Assembly: GCF_002975175.1 (NCBI RefSeq)
Contig: NZ_PCNZ01000004.1
Span: forward strand, 124,001 to 188,000
Direction of reading: 5' to 3'
DNA length: 64,000 nt
Origin: Bacillus sp. MYb209
Lineage (GTDB): Bacteria; Bacillota; Bacilli; Bacillales; Bacillaceae_G
Shown here: positions 35,477 through 43,112 of the stretch, in pieces
How positions within the stretch are numbered: the first letter of the stretch is position 1
How the letters are laid out: each line of letters opens with the position of its first letter
Notes under the pieces: model-generated
Databases searched by the model: none
What the model was told of the DNA's origin: nothing
Seen by the model: only the letters and a program-made list of their open reading frames with translations
Translations under genes and position numbers: made by a program

Positions 35477-36769
35477 ATGATTCAAATTGTAACTGTTCGT
35501 AGCGGTGATAGTGTATATAGTTTAGCTTCAAAATATGGATCTACACCTGAAGAGATCGTAAAAGATAATGGACTAAATCCAGCCGAAACACTCGTTGTTG
35601 GTCAGGCACTTATCGTTAATACAAAAGGCAATAACTATTATGTACAGCCTGGTGACAGCCTTTATCGAATTTCTCAAACATATAATGTTCCTCTCGCCAG
35701 TTTAGCTAAAGTCAATAACCTATCATTAAAATCTATTCTCCATGTCGGACAACAATTATATGTACCAAAAGGAACAAAACGAGCAGCAGAATCGATTGCT
35801 TATTTACAACCTTCAACAATACCGATAAAAGAAAGTTTAGTAAATGCTACACGTGCTATTAATCCATTTTTAACATATTTAGCCTACTTCAGCTTTGAAG
35901 CAAAACGAGACGGCACTTTAAAAGAACCCACCGAAACAGCTAAAATCGCTAATATTGCAACGCAAGGTAAAACCATCCCTATGCTCGTTATTACAAATAT
36001 CGAAAATGGAAATTTCAGTGCCGATTTGGCATCTGTTTTTTTACGTGACGCAACGATTCAAAACAAATTTATTACGAACATTTTGCAAACAGCTGAAAAA
36101 TACGGTATGCGAGACATTCACTTTGATTTCGAGAATGTAGCACCTGAAGATCGCGAAGCATATAATCGTTTTTTACGAAATGTAAAAACACGCTTACCTA
36201 GCGGGTACACATTAAGTACAACGCTTGTACCGAAAACAAGTTCCAATCAAAAAGGGAAATTTTTTGAAGCTCATGATTATAAAGCACAAGGACAAATTGT
36301 TGATTTCGTCGTCATTATGACATACGACTGGGGTTGGCAAGGCGGGCCACCGATGGCGATTTCTCCTATTGGTCCTGTGAAAGAAGTACTTCAATATGCA
36401 AAATCTCAAATGCCACCACAAAAAATTATGATGGGGCAAAATTTATACGGTTTCGATTGGAAACTGCCATTCAAACAAGGAAATCCACCTGCAAAAGCAA
36501 TTAGCTCTGTTGCAGCTGTTGCACTAGCTCGTAAATACAATGTTCCTATCCGCTATGATTTCACGGCTCAAGCTCCACATTTTAATTACTTTGACGAAAA
36601 CGGCGTCCAACATGAAGTTTGGTTTGAAGATTCACGGTCCGTGCAAAGTAAATTTAATTTAATGAAAGAGCAAGGAATAGGCGGTATTAGTTATTGGAAA
36701 ATCGGTTTACCGTTCCCGCAAAATTGGCGTTTACTCGTTGAAAACTTTACAATCACGAAAAAGGGCTGA
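35477..36769 (+). CDS. sleL: spore cortex-lytic N-acetylglucosaminidase (LysM2-GH18)
   Basis: The 430-residue protein has two LysM domains (about 3-48 and 52-97), then a GH18 barrel with the catalytic motif D-I-H-F-D-F-E at 213-219 (Glu219 as acid). Length and layout match SleL/YaaH of B. cereus-group spores, which cleaves cortical fragments during germination. No signal peptide, as expected for a protein made in the mother cell and placed on the developing spore. Ribosome site GAAAGGGG. Confidence 0.93.
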   Translation: MIQIVTVRSGDSVYSLASKYGSTPEEIVKDNGLNPAETLVVGQALIVNTKGNNYYVQPGDSLYRISQTYNVPLASLAKVNNLSLKSILHVGQQLYVPKGTKRAAESIAYLQPSTIPIKESLVNATRAINPFLTYLAYFSFEAKRDGTLKEPTETAKIANIATQGKTIPMLVITNIENGNFSADLASVFLRDATIQNKFITNILQTAEKYGMRDIHFDFENVAPEDREAYNRFLRNVKTRLPSGYTLSTTLVPKTSSNQKGKFFEAHDYKAQGQIVDFVVIMTYDWGWQGGPPMAISPIGPVKEVLQYAKSQMPPQKIMMGQNLYGFDWKLPFKQGNPPAKAISSVAAVALARKYNVPIRYDFTAQAPHFNYFDENGVQHEVWFEDSRSVQSKFNLMKEQGIGGISYWKIGLPFPQNWRLLVENFTITKKG

Positions 36770-36791
36770 CTTTTGTCAGCCCTTTTTGTAC
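36763..36791. terminator. bidirectional terminator
   Basis: AAAAAGGGCTGAC, TTTT, GTCAGCCCTTTTT between sleL and tlp. Confidence 0.9.
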
Positions 36792-36797
36792 ATTCTG

Positions 36798-36995
36798 TTA
36801 AGACTCATCTTTGATTTCACTTTTTAATGAATCAATACTTTCTAAACGTCTTTCATTTTTCGCTTCAATGGCAGCACGATCTTTTCCATTAGAAAGTTCC
36901 GCTGTTTCTTTTGCTTCATTAAAATTATCAATTGTATTTTGCACCATCTCTTGTAATTTTTCAGCATTGTCACTTCGATTGTCTGGATTCGGCAT
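36798..36995 (-). CDS. tlp: small acid-soluble spore protein Tlp
   Basis: The 65-residue hydrophilic protein starts [14 protein letters not shown] and has T-I-D-N-F in the middle, matching the Tlp family of minor SASPs. Expressed in the forespore. It follows sspN with a 97-bp gap containing a terminator-like hairpin, so some transcription may stop between them. Confidence 0.93.
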   Translation of the reverse strand: MPNPDNRSDNAEKLQEMVQNTIDNFNEAKETAELSNGKDRAAIEAKNERRLESIDSLKSEIKDES

Positions 36996-37061
36996 TTACT
37001 TCCCTCCTAATTATAAATACATACCATCTTAAATTACCTATATCCCTTCAAATCTATACAT

Positions 37062-37091
37062 AAAAAAGGAGAATGCAACATTCTCCTTTTC
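37062..37091 (-). terminator. hairpin after sspN
   Basis: AAAAGGAGAAT, GCAAC, ATTCTCCTTTT with T-run on the minus strand. Confidence 0.8.
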
Positions 37092-37092
37092 T

Positions 37093-37227
37093 TTAACCGT
37101 TATCTACAATCGGTTGTTTACCAGTTTGATCTTGCATTTGCTTCCCTTTATTTCCACCAGCTTTTTTCGATTGTGTTCCAATTTGATTTGGTGCAAAGTC
37201 TTTTGAATTCTTTTTTGGATTACCCAT
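37093..37227 (-). CDS. sspN: small acid-soluble spore protein N
   Basis: The 44-residue protein starts [14 protein letters not shown] and ends Q-P-I-V-D-N-G, which I recognise as SspN. Ribosome site GGAGGCG. A 13-bp palindrome at 37240-37268 touches that site. Next to tlp, as in B. subtilis. Confidence 0.92.
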   Translation of the reverse strand: MGNPKKNSKDFAPNQIGTQSKKAGGNKGKQMQDQTGKQPIVDNG

Positions 37228-37239
37228 TACTATCGCCTC

Positions 37240-37268
37240 CTTAACACTAGTATCGTACTAGTGTTAAG
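37240..37268 (-). repeat. 13-bp perfect palindrome abutting the sspN ribosome site
   Basis: CTTAACACTAGTA, 3-base loop, TACTAGTGTTAAG. On the minus strand the last bases of the stem run into the AAGGAGG of sspN and no T-run follows. It could attenuate read-through or mask the ribosome site. Confidence 0.6.
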
Positions 37269-37270
37269 AA

Positions 37271-37414
37271 TTATTCAGCCTGTTTAAAAAGTTGCATTTC
37301 ATAACGTTTTTCAATACGTTTTTCAATTCGATCGATTGCATCACGATCGCTTAATAATTGTTGTTTATTTTCATTTACAAGCTCTTCAAACGATCTACGG
37401 CGACTTCTTCTCAT
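37271..37414 (-). CDS. FbpB-family small basic protein
   Basis: The 47-residue protein starts M-R-R-S-R-R-R-S-F-E-E-L-V and contains R-I-E-K-R-I-E-K-R, matching the FbpB family of small basic proteins. B. subtilis FbpB is Fur-regulated and works with the sRNA FsrA. Here it lies directly before sspN, and a sigma-G-like -10 CATACTA (37450-37456, minus) lies 36 bp upstream, so a sporulation role is possible (inference). Confidence 0.75.
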   Translation of the reverse strand: MRRSRRRSFEELVNENKQQLLSDRDAIDRIEKRIEKRYEMQLFKQAE

Positions 37415-37509
37415 GCTGCTCACCCTTTCTTCTACGTTTTCTTATTACATAGTATGAGCAAATGAAAAACTCTTTAATCAGATTTGCAAGAAAATTTCAT
37501 GTTTTGATA

Positions 37510-37547
37510 AAAAATCCCATGCGCATATGTTGCACATGGGATTTTTT
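37510..37547 (-). terminator. exonuclease gene terminator
   Basis: AAAATCCCATG ... CATGGGATTTTTT. Confidence 0.85.
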
Positions 37548-38502
37548 ACACCATCATATTTAAATATTTTGTAATTTCTTCATCCGCATTTACTTTATTT
37601 GCTCTATATTCATCCAGCGCTCGGAATACAGAATCGTATTGTTCTACAATGTAGCTCTCTAACTTCAAAATATCCTCTACACTGTCAATCATAATTCTCG
37701 TGTTGCCAATCTCACTTTTCAATGCTGCCTCGTATGTTAAGCTCGTACAAATTTCTCTTACATCGTCTTCCATTTTTTCTGTTAACACATATTTCTTTCG
37801 CCCTTTGACCTTTAACCTTATAATTGGGTAAAAAGCTTTTATATCTAAATAACTCCCCACATTCATACAGCGAATCCATTCAATATTACGTTTATTTCGT
37901 ACAAGCATTTCTTTTACCGCTTCAAATACCGCTGTTTCATCAAGTACTTCCTTATTCGCTTTTCTTTTTCCTTCTTCTTCAACCGCTGCACATTTTTGAT
38001 AAACAGCTGCACATGTAATACAATCGTCAAATGCATTATGAGAACTTAAACGAATTCCAAGCATTCGTTTTAACGTTTCAAGTTTATGATTAGGCGCATG
38101 CTTCATATATTTTTTCGCTAAAAACACAGTATCGATAACTTTATTTTTCGGCTCAGGTAGTCCAAGCATATTTACATTACTCTTTAAAAAACGCATGTCA
38201 AAAGAAGCATTGTGTGCCACTATAACATTTGCGTCTAAAAACGCTAAAAATAACGGTAATACTTCTTCAATTGTCGGTGCGTCTGAAACACGATAATTTG
38301 TAATACCTGTTAAACTCGTTATCCGGCTCGGAATTGGACGCTCTGGATTCACATACGAAACAAACTGATCTACTAGTTCATGATTGTGATATTTCACTGC
38401 TGCTACTTGAATAATTTTATCATTATAAGGGTTAAATCCTGTTGTTTCAAAATCAATTACAACATAATCTAACGGTAAGGATACATTCCCCACTCCATAC
38501 AC
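37546..38502 (-). CDS. DnaQ/PolC-type 3'-5' exonuclease
   Basis: The 318-residue protein has a DEDDh exonuclease domain at about 8-175: D-F-E-T-T-G at about 17-22, H-N-A-S-F-D in the middle, and S-H-N-A-F-D-D near 150. The C-terminal 130 residues, with Y-L-D-I-K-A-F-Y-P and V-R-E-I-C-T, are not recognised. It could serve proofreading or repair. It is a single gene with its own terminator; a repeat copy lies just upstream. Confidence 0.88.
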   Translation of the reverse strand: MYGVGNVSLPLDYVVIDFETTGFNPYNDKIIQVAAVKYHNHELVDQFVSYVNPERPIPSRITSLTGITNYRVSDAPTIEEVLPLFLAFLDANVIVAHNASFDMRFLKSNVNMLGLPEPKNKVIDTVFLAKKYMKHAPNHKLETLKRMLGIRLSSHNAFDDCITCAAVYQKCAAVEEEGKRKANKEVLDETAVFEAVKEMLVRNKRNIEWIRCMNVGSYLDIKAFYPIIRLKVKGRKKYVLTEKMEDDVREICTSLTYEAALKSEIGNTRIMIDSVEDILKLESYIVEQYDSVFRALDEYRANKVNADEEITKYLNMMV

Positions 38503-38531
38503 TCCTTCATCTATTAACGATTATATTTCTT

Positions 38532-38596
38532 TTACCCCGATTGGTGCAGGCTAATAATCAGCGGGGGATGAACACCTCCCCCACTGATTAAAGTTT
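38532..38596 (+). repeat. dispersed imperfect-palindrome repeat, copy 3 (best preserved)
   Basis: CCCGATTGGTGCAGGCTAAT, then AATCAGCGGGGGATGAA, then CCTCCCCCACTGATT and AAAGTTT. The central arms AATCAGnGGGGG / CCCCCACTGATT form a 12-bp stem. Confidence 0.75.
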
Positions 38597-38635
38597 CACT
38601 TTATCATATCACGAAGTTATCACTACTTGAAAAAG

Positions 38636-38676
38636 AAAAGGCAGAAATGGCCACTTCCCATCTCTGCCTTCTCACT
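38636..38676 (-). terminator. resA-like gene terminator
   Basis: GGCAGAGATGG, GAAGTGG, CCATTTCTGCC on the minus strand. Confidence 0.75.
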
Positions 38677-38678
38677 TA

Positions 38679-39254
38679 TTATTTTAATTTCTCAATCCGT
38701 TTTTCCATCTCTTTTTGTGTCATTGGTCCAATAAACTTATCTTGAATGACCCCTTTTGTGTCTATAAAATAAGAGGTTGGGATCGTAATTACTTTATACG
38801 CTGTTGTCACATCAATGTTCTTGTCCAATAAAATAGGAAAAGTAATTCCTTTTTCCGCAGCAAAGTTCCTTACCTTATCTTCTCCCCCTCCTTTTTCTGA
38901 AGGAGTATAGTTTATAGCTAAAATTTCTACGTTTTCTTTATGTTCTTTATAAAAGGCCTCCATATCAGGCATTTCTTGCTGACAAGGCCCACACCACGTT
39001 GCCCAAAAGTTTAAAATAACTTTCTTCCCTTTTAAATCAGATAACTTTATATTCGTTCCATCTATCTTTGGTAATTCAAAATCTGGTGCGCTCTTTCCAA
39101 TTTCAATACCGTTCCTTGCGAAAATCTCTTTCATAGCAGCTTCACTTTTGGCAGGCTTTTCTTGTACTACTTGATCCTCTTTACCAAACTGTTCATAAGC
39201 TGCATATCCCGCTAAACAAAGTAACACTACAATAATGGTAAGCTTCCGCCACAT
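38679..39254 (-). CDS. membrane-tethered thiol-disulfide oxidoreductase (ResA/YneN-like)
   Basis: The 191-residue protein has an uncleaved N-terminal anchor (about 5-20) and an extracytoplasmic thioredoxin domain with W-A-T-W-C-G-P-C-Q-Q-E-M-P. The ResA insert (F-E-L-P-K-I-D-G) is present. ResA reduces apocytochrome c haem-site disulfides. The genome position between tlp/sspN and citB matches B. subtilis yneN, so the exact paralogue is uncertain. Confidence 0.88.
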   Translation of the reverse strand: MWRKLTIIVVLLCLAGYAAYEQFGKEDQVVQEKPAKSEAAMKEIFARNGIEIGKSAPDFELPKIDGTNIKLSDLKGKKVILNFWATWCGPCQQEMPDMEAFYKEHKENVEILAINYTPSEKGGGEDKVRNFAAEKGITFPILLDKNIDVTTAYKVITIPTSYFIDTKGVIQDKFIGPMTQKEMEKRIEKLK

Positions 39255-39382
39255 ATTATATCACCCTTACGTGTTTATCTTCTTATTACATAATTAACTA
39301 CATACTATATACCTTATTTTAGCTTATACGGACAAGCTTGGAAATATTCACATTCGAAATAGTTAGAATATTTTAAGTTAGT

Positions 39383-39712
39383 ATGAAATTTTTACCTTTT
39401 TATCATATAATTAGAAATACATACAAAATCTTCGAGGTGATATGTATTTTACAATTACTTATCAACCCTTTTACTTTTGTTTTTTTCACTTTACCATTAC
39501 TATGTATTTTTTTTAGCACCTTACTATACAAATTCAAATGGGCTGCTATTATTATTTCTTTTGCTATTCCACTTATATTTTTCATTATCGTCTCTGAATT
39601 TGATATACACATAGCTTTACAAAACTTAGACGCTTGGATTGTTTATAGTGCTGTTTATTCTGTACTTTCCTACATAATAGCAGCGCTAATACGAAGAAAA
39701 CTACACATGTAA
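39383..39712 (+). CDS. hypothetical membrane protein
   Basis: The 109-residue protein has about three membrane segments (about 12-30, 33-50, 53-70) and a weakly hydrophobic C-terminus ending R-R-K-L-H-M. The ATG at 39383 lacks a clear ribosome site; an in-frame GTG within GAGGTG (39437) is an alternative region of initiation. First of three small genes in a row. No family recognised. Confidence 0.5.
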   Translation: MKFLPFYHIIRNTYKIFEVICILQLLINPFTFVFFTLPLLCIFFSTLLYKFKWAAIIISFAIPLIFFIIVSEFDIHIALQNLDAWIVYSAVYSVLSYIIAALIRRKLHM

Positions 39713-39738
39713 AACCTTCAAAAAGGGGGGCTATTTTT

Positions 39739-39957
39739 ATGAATTTATTTGAAAAAATACTATTATATATTCTTAGTTTTATATTTTCCCCAATCGGGAT
39801 TATCGCTTGGATCATCTCGCTCTTCAGTAAAGATCCTGAGAAAAAGCAAGTTGGACGCATTTGTCTCTATATCGCTTTAATCTCATTTATCCTTTTAGCC
39901 GGCCTCGGTATTGTTAGTTTTTTCACGATGACTATCACCACCACTACTATACAATAG
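39739..39957 (+). CDS. hypothetical small membrane protein
   Basis: The 72-residue protein has two membrane segments separated by F-S-K-D-P-E-K-K-Q. The ribosome site AAAAGGGGGG is strong. It starts 26 bp after the preceding gene and 20 bp before the next, so the three form an operon. Function unknown. Confidence 0.7.
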   Translation: MNLFEKILLYILSFIFSPIGIIAWIISLFSKDPEKKQVGRICLYIALISFILLAGLGIVSFFTMTITTTTIQ

Positions 39958-39977
39958 TTACAGAAAGGATGATTATT

Positions 39978-40301
39978 TTGGGAGAACACCCTATTAGTAA
40001 AGAACTTCGCTATATACGAATATGTTTAGTTGTTTTAGTAATCGTTCTTTTATTTTTCAACGGTGAGAGAGTCGTTGAAATTTCTACAAATCACGATTCC
40101 ATAGAAAATGTTTCCACCAGTAATATGACACAGATTGCTGAAAATACATGTGCTATTCAAGAATATAATCCATCACTAAGTAGCGAACATACGGTCAAAA
40201 TTTCCAAATATAACCCAGATACAAATCAACTTACTTTAGTCAAAGAATTTAGTACTAGCGATCCTGAATCTTATACGTATCAACTTAATAAGACTGAATA
40301 A
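39978..40301 (+). CDS. hypothetical membrane-anchored protein
   Basis: The 107-residue protein has an N-terminal anchor (about 13-30) and a polar outer domain of about 75 residues. TTG at 39978 is preferred because AAAGG lies 9 bp upstream; the in-frame ATG at 39969 is almost inside that site. Third gene of the small cluster. Not recognised. Confidence 0.65.
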   Translation: MGEHPISKELRYIRICLVVLVIVLLFFNGERVVEISTNHDSIENVSTSNMTQIAENTCAIQEYNPSLSSEHTVKISKYNPDTNQLTLVKEFSTSDPESYTYQLNKTE

Positions 40302-40335
40302 AGATAAGAGCGCTACATAGCTCCTATCTTTTTGT
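40300..40335. terminator. bidirectional terminator
   Basis: AAAGATAAGAGC ... GCTCCTATCTTTTT between convergent genes. Confidence 0.75.
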
Positions 40336-41982
40336 TTGCATCTCTTTGCACAATGAGTTGCAATTTAATAATTCTTTAGGATTCCCACATTCCACAATAA
40401 TTCCATTCTTCATGACAATAACCCGATCAGCTATCATCGCCCTCTCCACATCATGTGTCGTCACAATTCTCGTTACGTTTTCTCCTAACCCTTCAATCAT
40501 ATTCCAAACAGCTTGTTGATTACTCGGATCCAATCCAGCAGTCGGTTCATCTAAAATAACGATGTTCGGCTCTGTTACAATCGCTCGCAGTAATGCAAAA
40601 CGCTTTCTTTCTCCTCCCGAAAACTCTTCTCCACTTTTGTGCAGTACAGTATGGATTCCTTCCGATAAGTTTTTTAAGATTGGCTTCATATTTACAAGTC
40701 CAATACTTTTTTTAAACTGTTTTTCTATGATATCTTCTTGAAAATGTATATTCTCTTTTACTGTCGTCCGAAAAAAACGCGGTTCCTGCCATACAGTAGT
40801 CATACGAGCTTTCTTACCGTAATAAGCAACCTTACCACTTGACGGTTTATATAATCCTGTTAATAACTTTAATAGGGTTGTTTTCCCAGCACCACTTTCT
40901 CCCACAATGATAACAAGTTCACCTGGATAAATTTGCAAATCAATATTTTTAATTCTATACTTCTCTTCACCGTTCTCTTGAAATGAAACATTTTTCAACT
41001 TCATTCCCATCGCTCTTTCTACATTCCTATCTTCAGCTCGTATATATAAAAAGCAAAAAATTCGATTTGCCGAAGCAATAGCAACTTGTGTCATCATCAA
41101 TAAATCACTCGCATAACGAACAGGGAAAAATAACATCTCAATTGTAGCTAATATCGCAACGAGTGATCCAACTTCCATATCCCCTTTCATTATTTTTTGT
41201 GCTCCTATAATAAGAACAACTATATATGCTCCTGTTTCTATTACCGTTCCTACTATCCCAATACCATGTTGCATCATCGTCTTCTTTACTTCTGTTTTAT
41301 AAGATTGTGCCGTCACTCCTTTAAATAAGCCAATGGCCCATTCTTCTTTTTGTAAACTACGTAAATCTTGTGTACCTTTTACAAACTGTGACACTATCTC
41401 TACAACACTTGATTGATTTTTTTGAGCAATACCCGCAATATCCCTTACTTTCCCCCCCATAAGCATTGGAACAATTGCACTTAAAAATAAAAATGGAGTT
41501 ACCCACAATATAAACTGTGTATCTATATGTTGCAGTGCTATGATCGCACCAATAAATTGTGCAATAGCGTGTATATATTCTATTAATATAGATCCATATA
41601 ATCTGACCCAGTTCGGAATATCAGACACGACCAAAGTTTCTAACTCCCCTTGCTTGATCTTCTCGCTCTCTTCAAACGGTAGTGAAAAAAAATGACGTAA
41701 TACATCTATACGCTTCTTTCGTAATATTCGTTGACTCGCTTTTGAGCTTATATAATCAAATAACAAGTTATTTACCCACATCATAAAGCGGCTACCCGCA
41801 AACAAAGCGATATATACATACGCACCTTTTAACTCCCGCTGAATAAGGTTATCTACAATTAATCCCATTAAAAGCGGTCTAGATAAATTTAAAATGGCAG
41901 CTACTATCCCGCTACAAATCGCACTAATTAGCAATAGCTTTTCTTGTAATAGCGGCAACATTATTCTTCTATACTCATTCAT
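40324..41982 (-). CDS. ABC exporter, fused membrane and ATPase domains
   Basis: The 552-residue protein has an N-terminal six-segment exporter domain (about 1-300). The ATPase domain follows (about 315-540) with Walker A G-E-S-G-A-G-K-T-T, signature F-S-G-G-E-R-K-R and Walker B I-V-I-L-D-E-P. The ATG at 41982 is preferred because GGAGGA lies 6 bp upstream; longer upstream reading is part of a hairpin. A single such gene implies a homodimer. Substrate unknown. Confidence 0.9.
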   Translation of the reverse strand: MNEYRRIMLPLLQEKLLLISAICSGIVAAILNLSRPLLMGLIVDNLIQRELKGAYVYIALFAGSRFMMWVNNLLFDYISSKASQRILRKKRIDVLRHFFSLPFEESEKIKQGELETLVVSDIPNWVRLYGSILIEYIHAIAQFIGAIIALQHIDTQFILWVTPFLFLSAIVPMLMGGKVRDIAGIAQKNQSSVVEIVSQFVKGTQDLRSLQKEEWAIGLFKGVTAQSYKTEVKKTMMQHGIGIVGTVIETGAYIVVLIIGAQKIMKGDMEVGSLVAILATIEMLFFPVRYASDLLMMTQVAIASANRIFCFLYIRAEDRNVERAMGMKLKNVSFQENGEEKYRIKNIDLQIYPGELVIIVGESGAGKTTLLKLLTGLYKPSSGKVAYYGKKARMTTVWQEPRFFRTTVKENIHFQEDIIEKQFKKSIGLVNMKPILKNLSEGIHTVLHKSGEEFSGGERKRFALLRAIVTEPNIVILDEPTAGLDPSNQQAVWNMIEGLGENVTRIVTTHDVERAMIADRVIVMKNGIIVECGNPKELLNCNSLCKEMQTKR

Positions 41983-42007
41983 TGTCATTCCTCCAATTTT
42001 GCATAAT

Positions 42008-42054
42008 AAAAGGAAAGGGATGAAACCATTTGGTTTCATCCCTTTCCTCTTTGT
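42008..42054. terminator. 16-bp perfect hairpin between CPBP and ABC genes
   Basis: GGAAAGGGATGAAACC, 4-base loop, GGTTTCATCCCTTTCC, with TTTTATT after it on the minus strand. It likely ends the CPBP transcript just before the ABC gene. Confidence 0.7.
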
Positions 42055-42162
42055 TTACTCATATTATTTTAAAAACCTAAGTTCCAAAACATAAAATAAA
42101 AATCACTACTTTATCTGGGGATATTCTTCTGCCAACGACCTATTAAATGCCGATATGTATTA

Positions 42163-42804
42163 CTATATAAGTTTTATTAAAATAGCAAGTGTATTTATTG
42201 TCATATGAACAACAATAGGAACAATTAATCTATTAGTTTTTACATATAAAAAAGCATACACCAATCCTGCTAAAGTATAAGGAATAACACTTGCTAACTC
42301 CATATGAAGTAAGGCAAATACAAGAGACGTAATTAAACAAGCAATGTAGACATTTGTTCGTTTGCGTAACGTATCAAGAATGATTTTTTTTGTTAGAATC
42401 TCTTCCATTATAGGCCCCAAAATTGCAATATTCACTATTCTAAATGGGAAAGATATAAAATTGGTTTTTATCATTTCTGAGTGTTCTGAGTTAGGATCCA
42501 TATTAAATACAACAATAGCTATTAATCCATAAATAGCTTGAACTAAAAAATAAATAAGAACACCATAGATACACCATAATATAGTTTTTTTGGGCGGATA
42601 AGCATTTGAAGAACCTTTTTTAATATCAGGTTTCATCAATATTAAAATTACTATGAAAGCTAAAAAATAACCGAAGATTCTACCGTAGGCATTGGCTGCT
42701 TCCTTTGTAAAATTAAATAAATTTATAAAAAGCGGCTCGAATAAATAAATGGAAAAGTAAAGTAATATGTAAGTTATTATGACTCCCCAATACCTTTTTG
42801 TCAT
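42163..42804 (-). CDS. CPBP-family intramembrane metalloprotease (CAAX-type)
   Basis: The 213-residue protein has about six membrane segments and the family motifs E-E-I-L-T-K-K (normally EExxxR; here Lys at the Arg position), F-A-L-L-H-M and H-M-T-I-N. Family members process peptides or confer bacteriocin immunity; substrate unknown. The altered first motif is worth noting but Lys may substitute. Confidence 0.82.
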   Translation of the reverse strand: MTKRYWGVIITYILLYFSIYLFEPLFINLFNFTKEAANAYGRIFGYFLAFIVILILMKPDIKKGSSNAYPPKKTILWCIYGVLIYFLVQAIYGLIAIVVFNMDPNSEHSEMIKTNFISFPFRIVNIAILGPIMEEILTKKIILDTLRKRTNVYIACLITSLVFALLHMELASVIPYTLAGLVYAFLYVKTNRLIVPIVVHMTINTLAILIKLI

Positions 42805-43046
42805 ATTCCACCTCCTTTTAATTTTGTATTATGTGAATCCTCCCTCTCTACATACGAGTTTCTTTGTTCATTTCAAAAAACACCACCTTATCATCTGAAT
42901 ATTCCTTACATTTAATTTTACCATTAACATGGGCTATGCAACTTTAAATCTCCCTTAATTTTACAAAAAACTTTAATCCATCCCACATTAACTGACAATA
43001 AGTTTTCCACTTAGAGACCTTTAAATATGCCGATGTTTTTTCATAC
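42805..43046. other. gene-free region between CPBP and aconitase
   Basis: About 240 bp with no gene. A segment near 42964-42995 (AAACTTTAATC ... CATCCC) may be a degraded copy of the dispersed repeat. A word near 43018 (GACCT..TTAAAT..GCCGAT) recurs near 42139. Confidence 0.35.
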
Positions 43047-43081
43047 TAAAGAGGGATGAGAAAATCTCATCCCTCTTTAAA
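43047..43081 (-). terminator. aconitase terminator
   Basis: AAAGAGGGATGAG, AAAAT, CTCATCCCTCTTT. Confidence 0.9.
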
Positions 43082-43112
43082 ATATACATTCAACAAATAT
43101 TGTTGAATCTTT

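Noticed and set aside
36996-37061. Separate sigma-G promoter for tlp
   Set aside because: No pair of elements with the right spacing could be found upstream of tlp.
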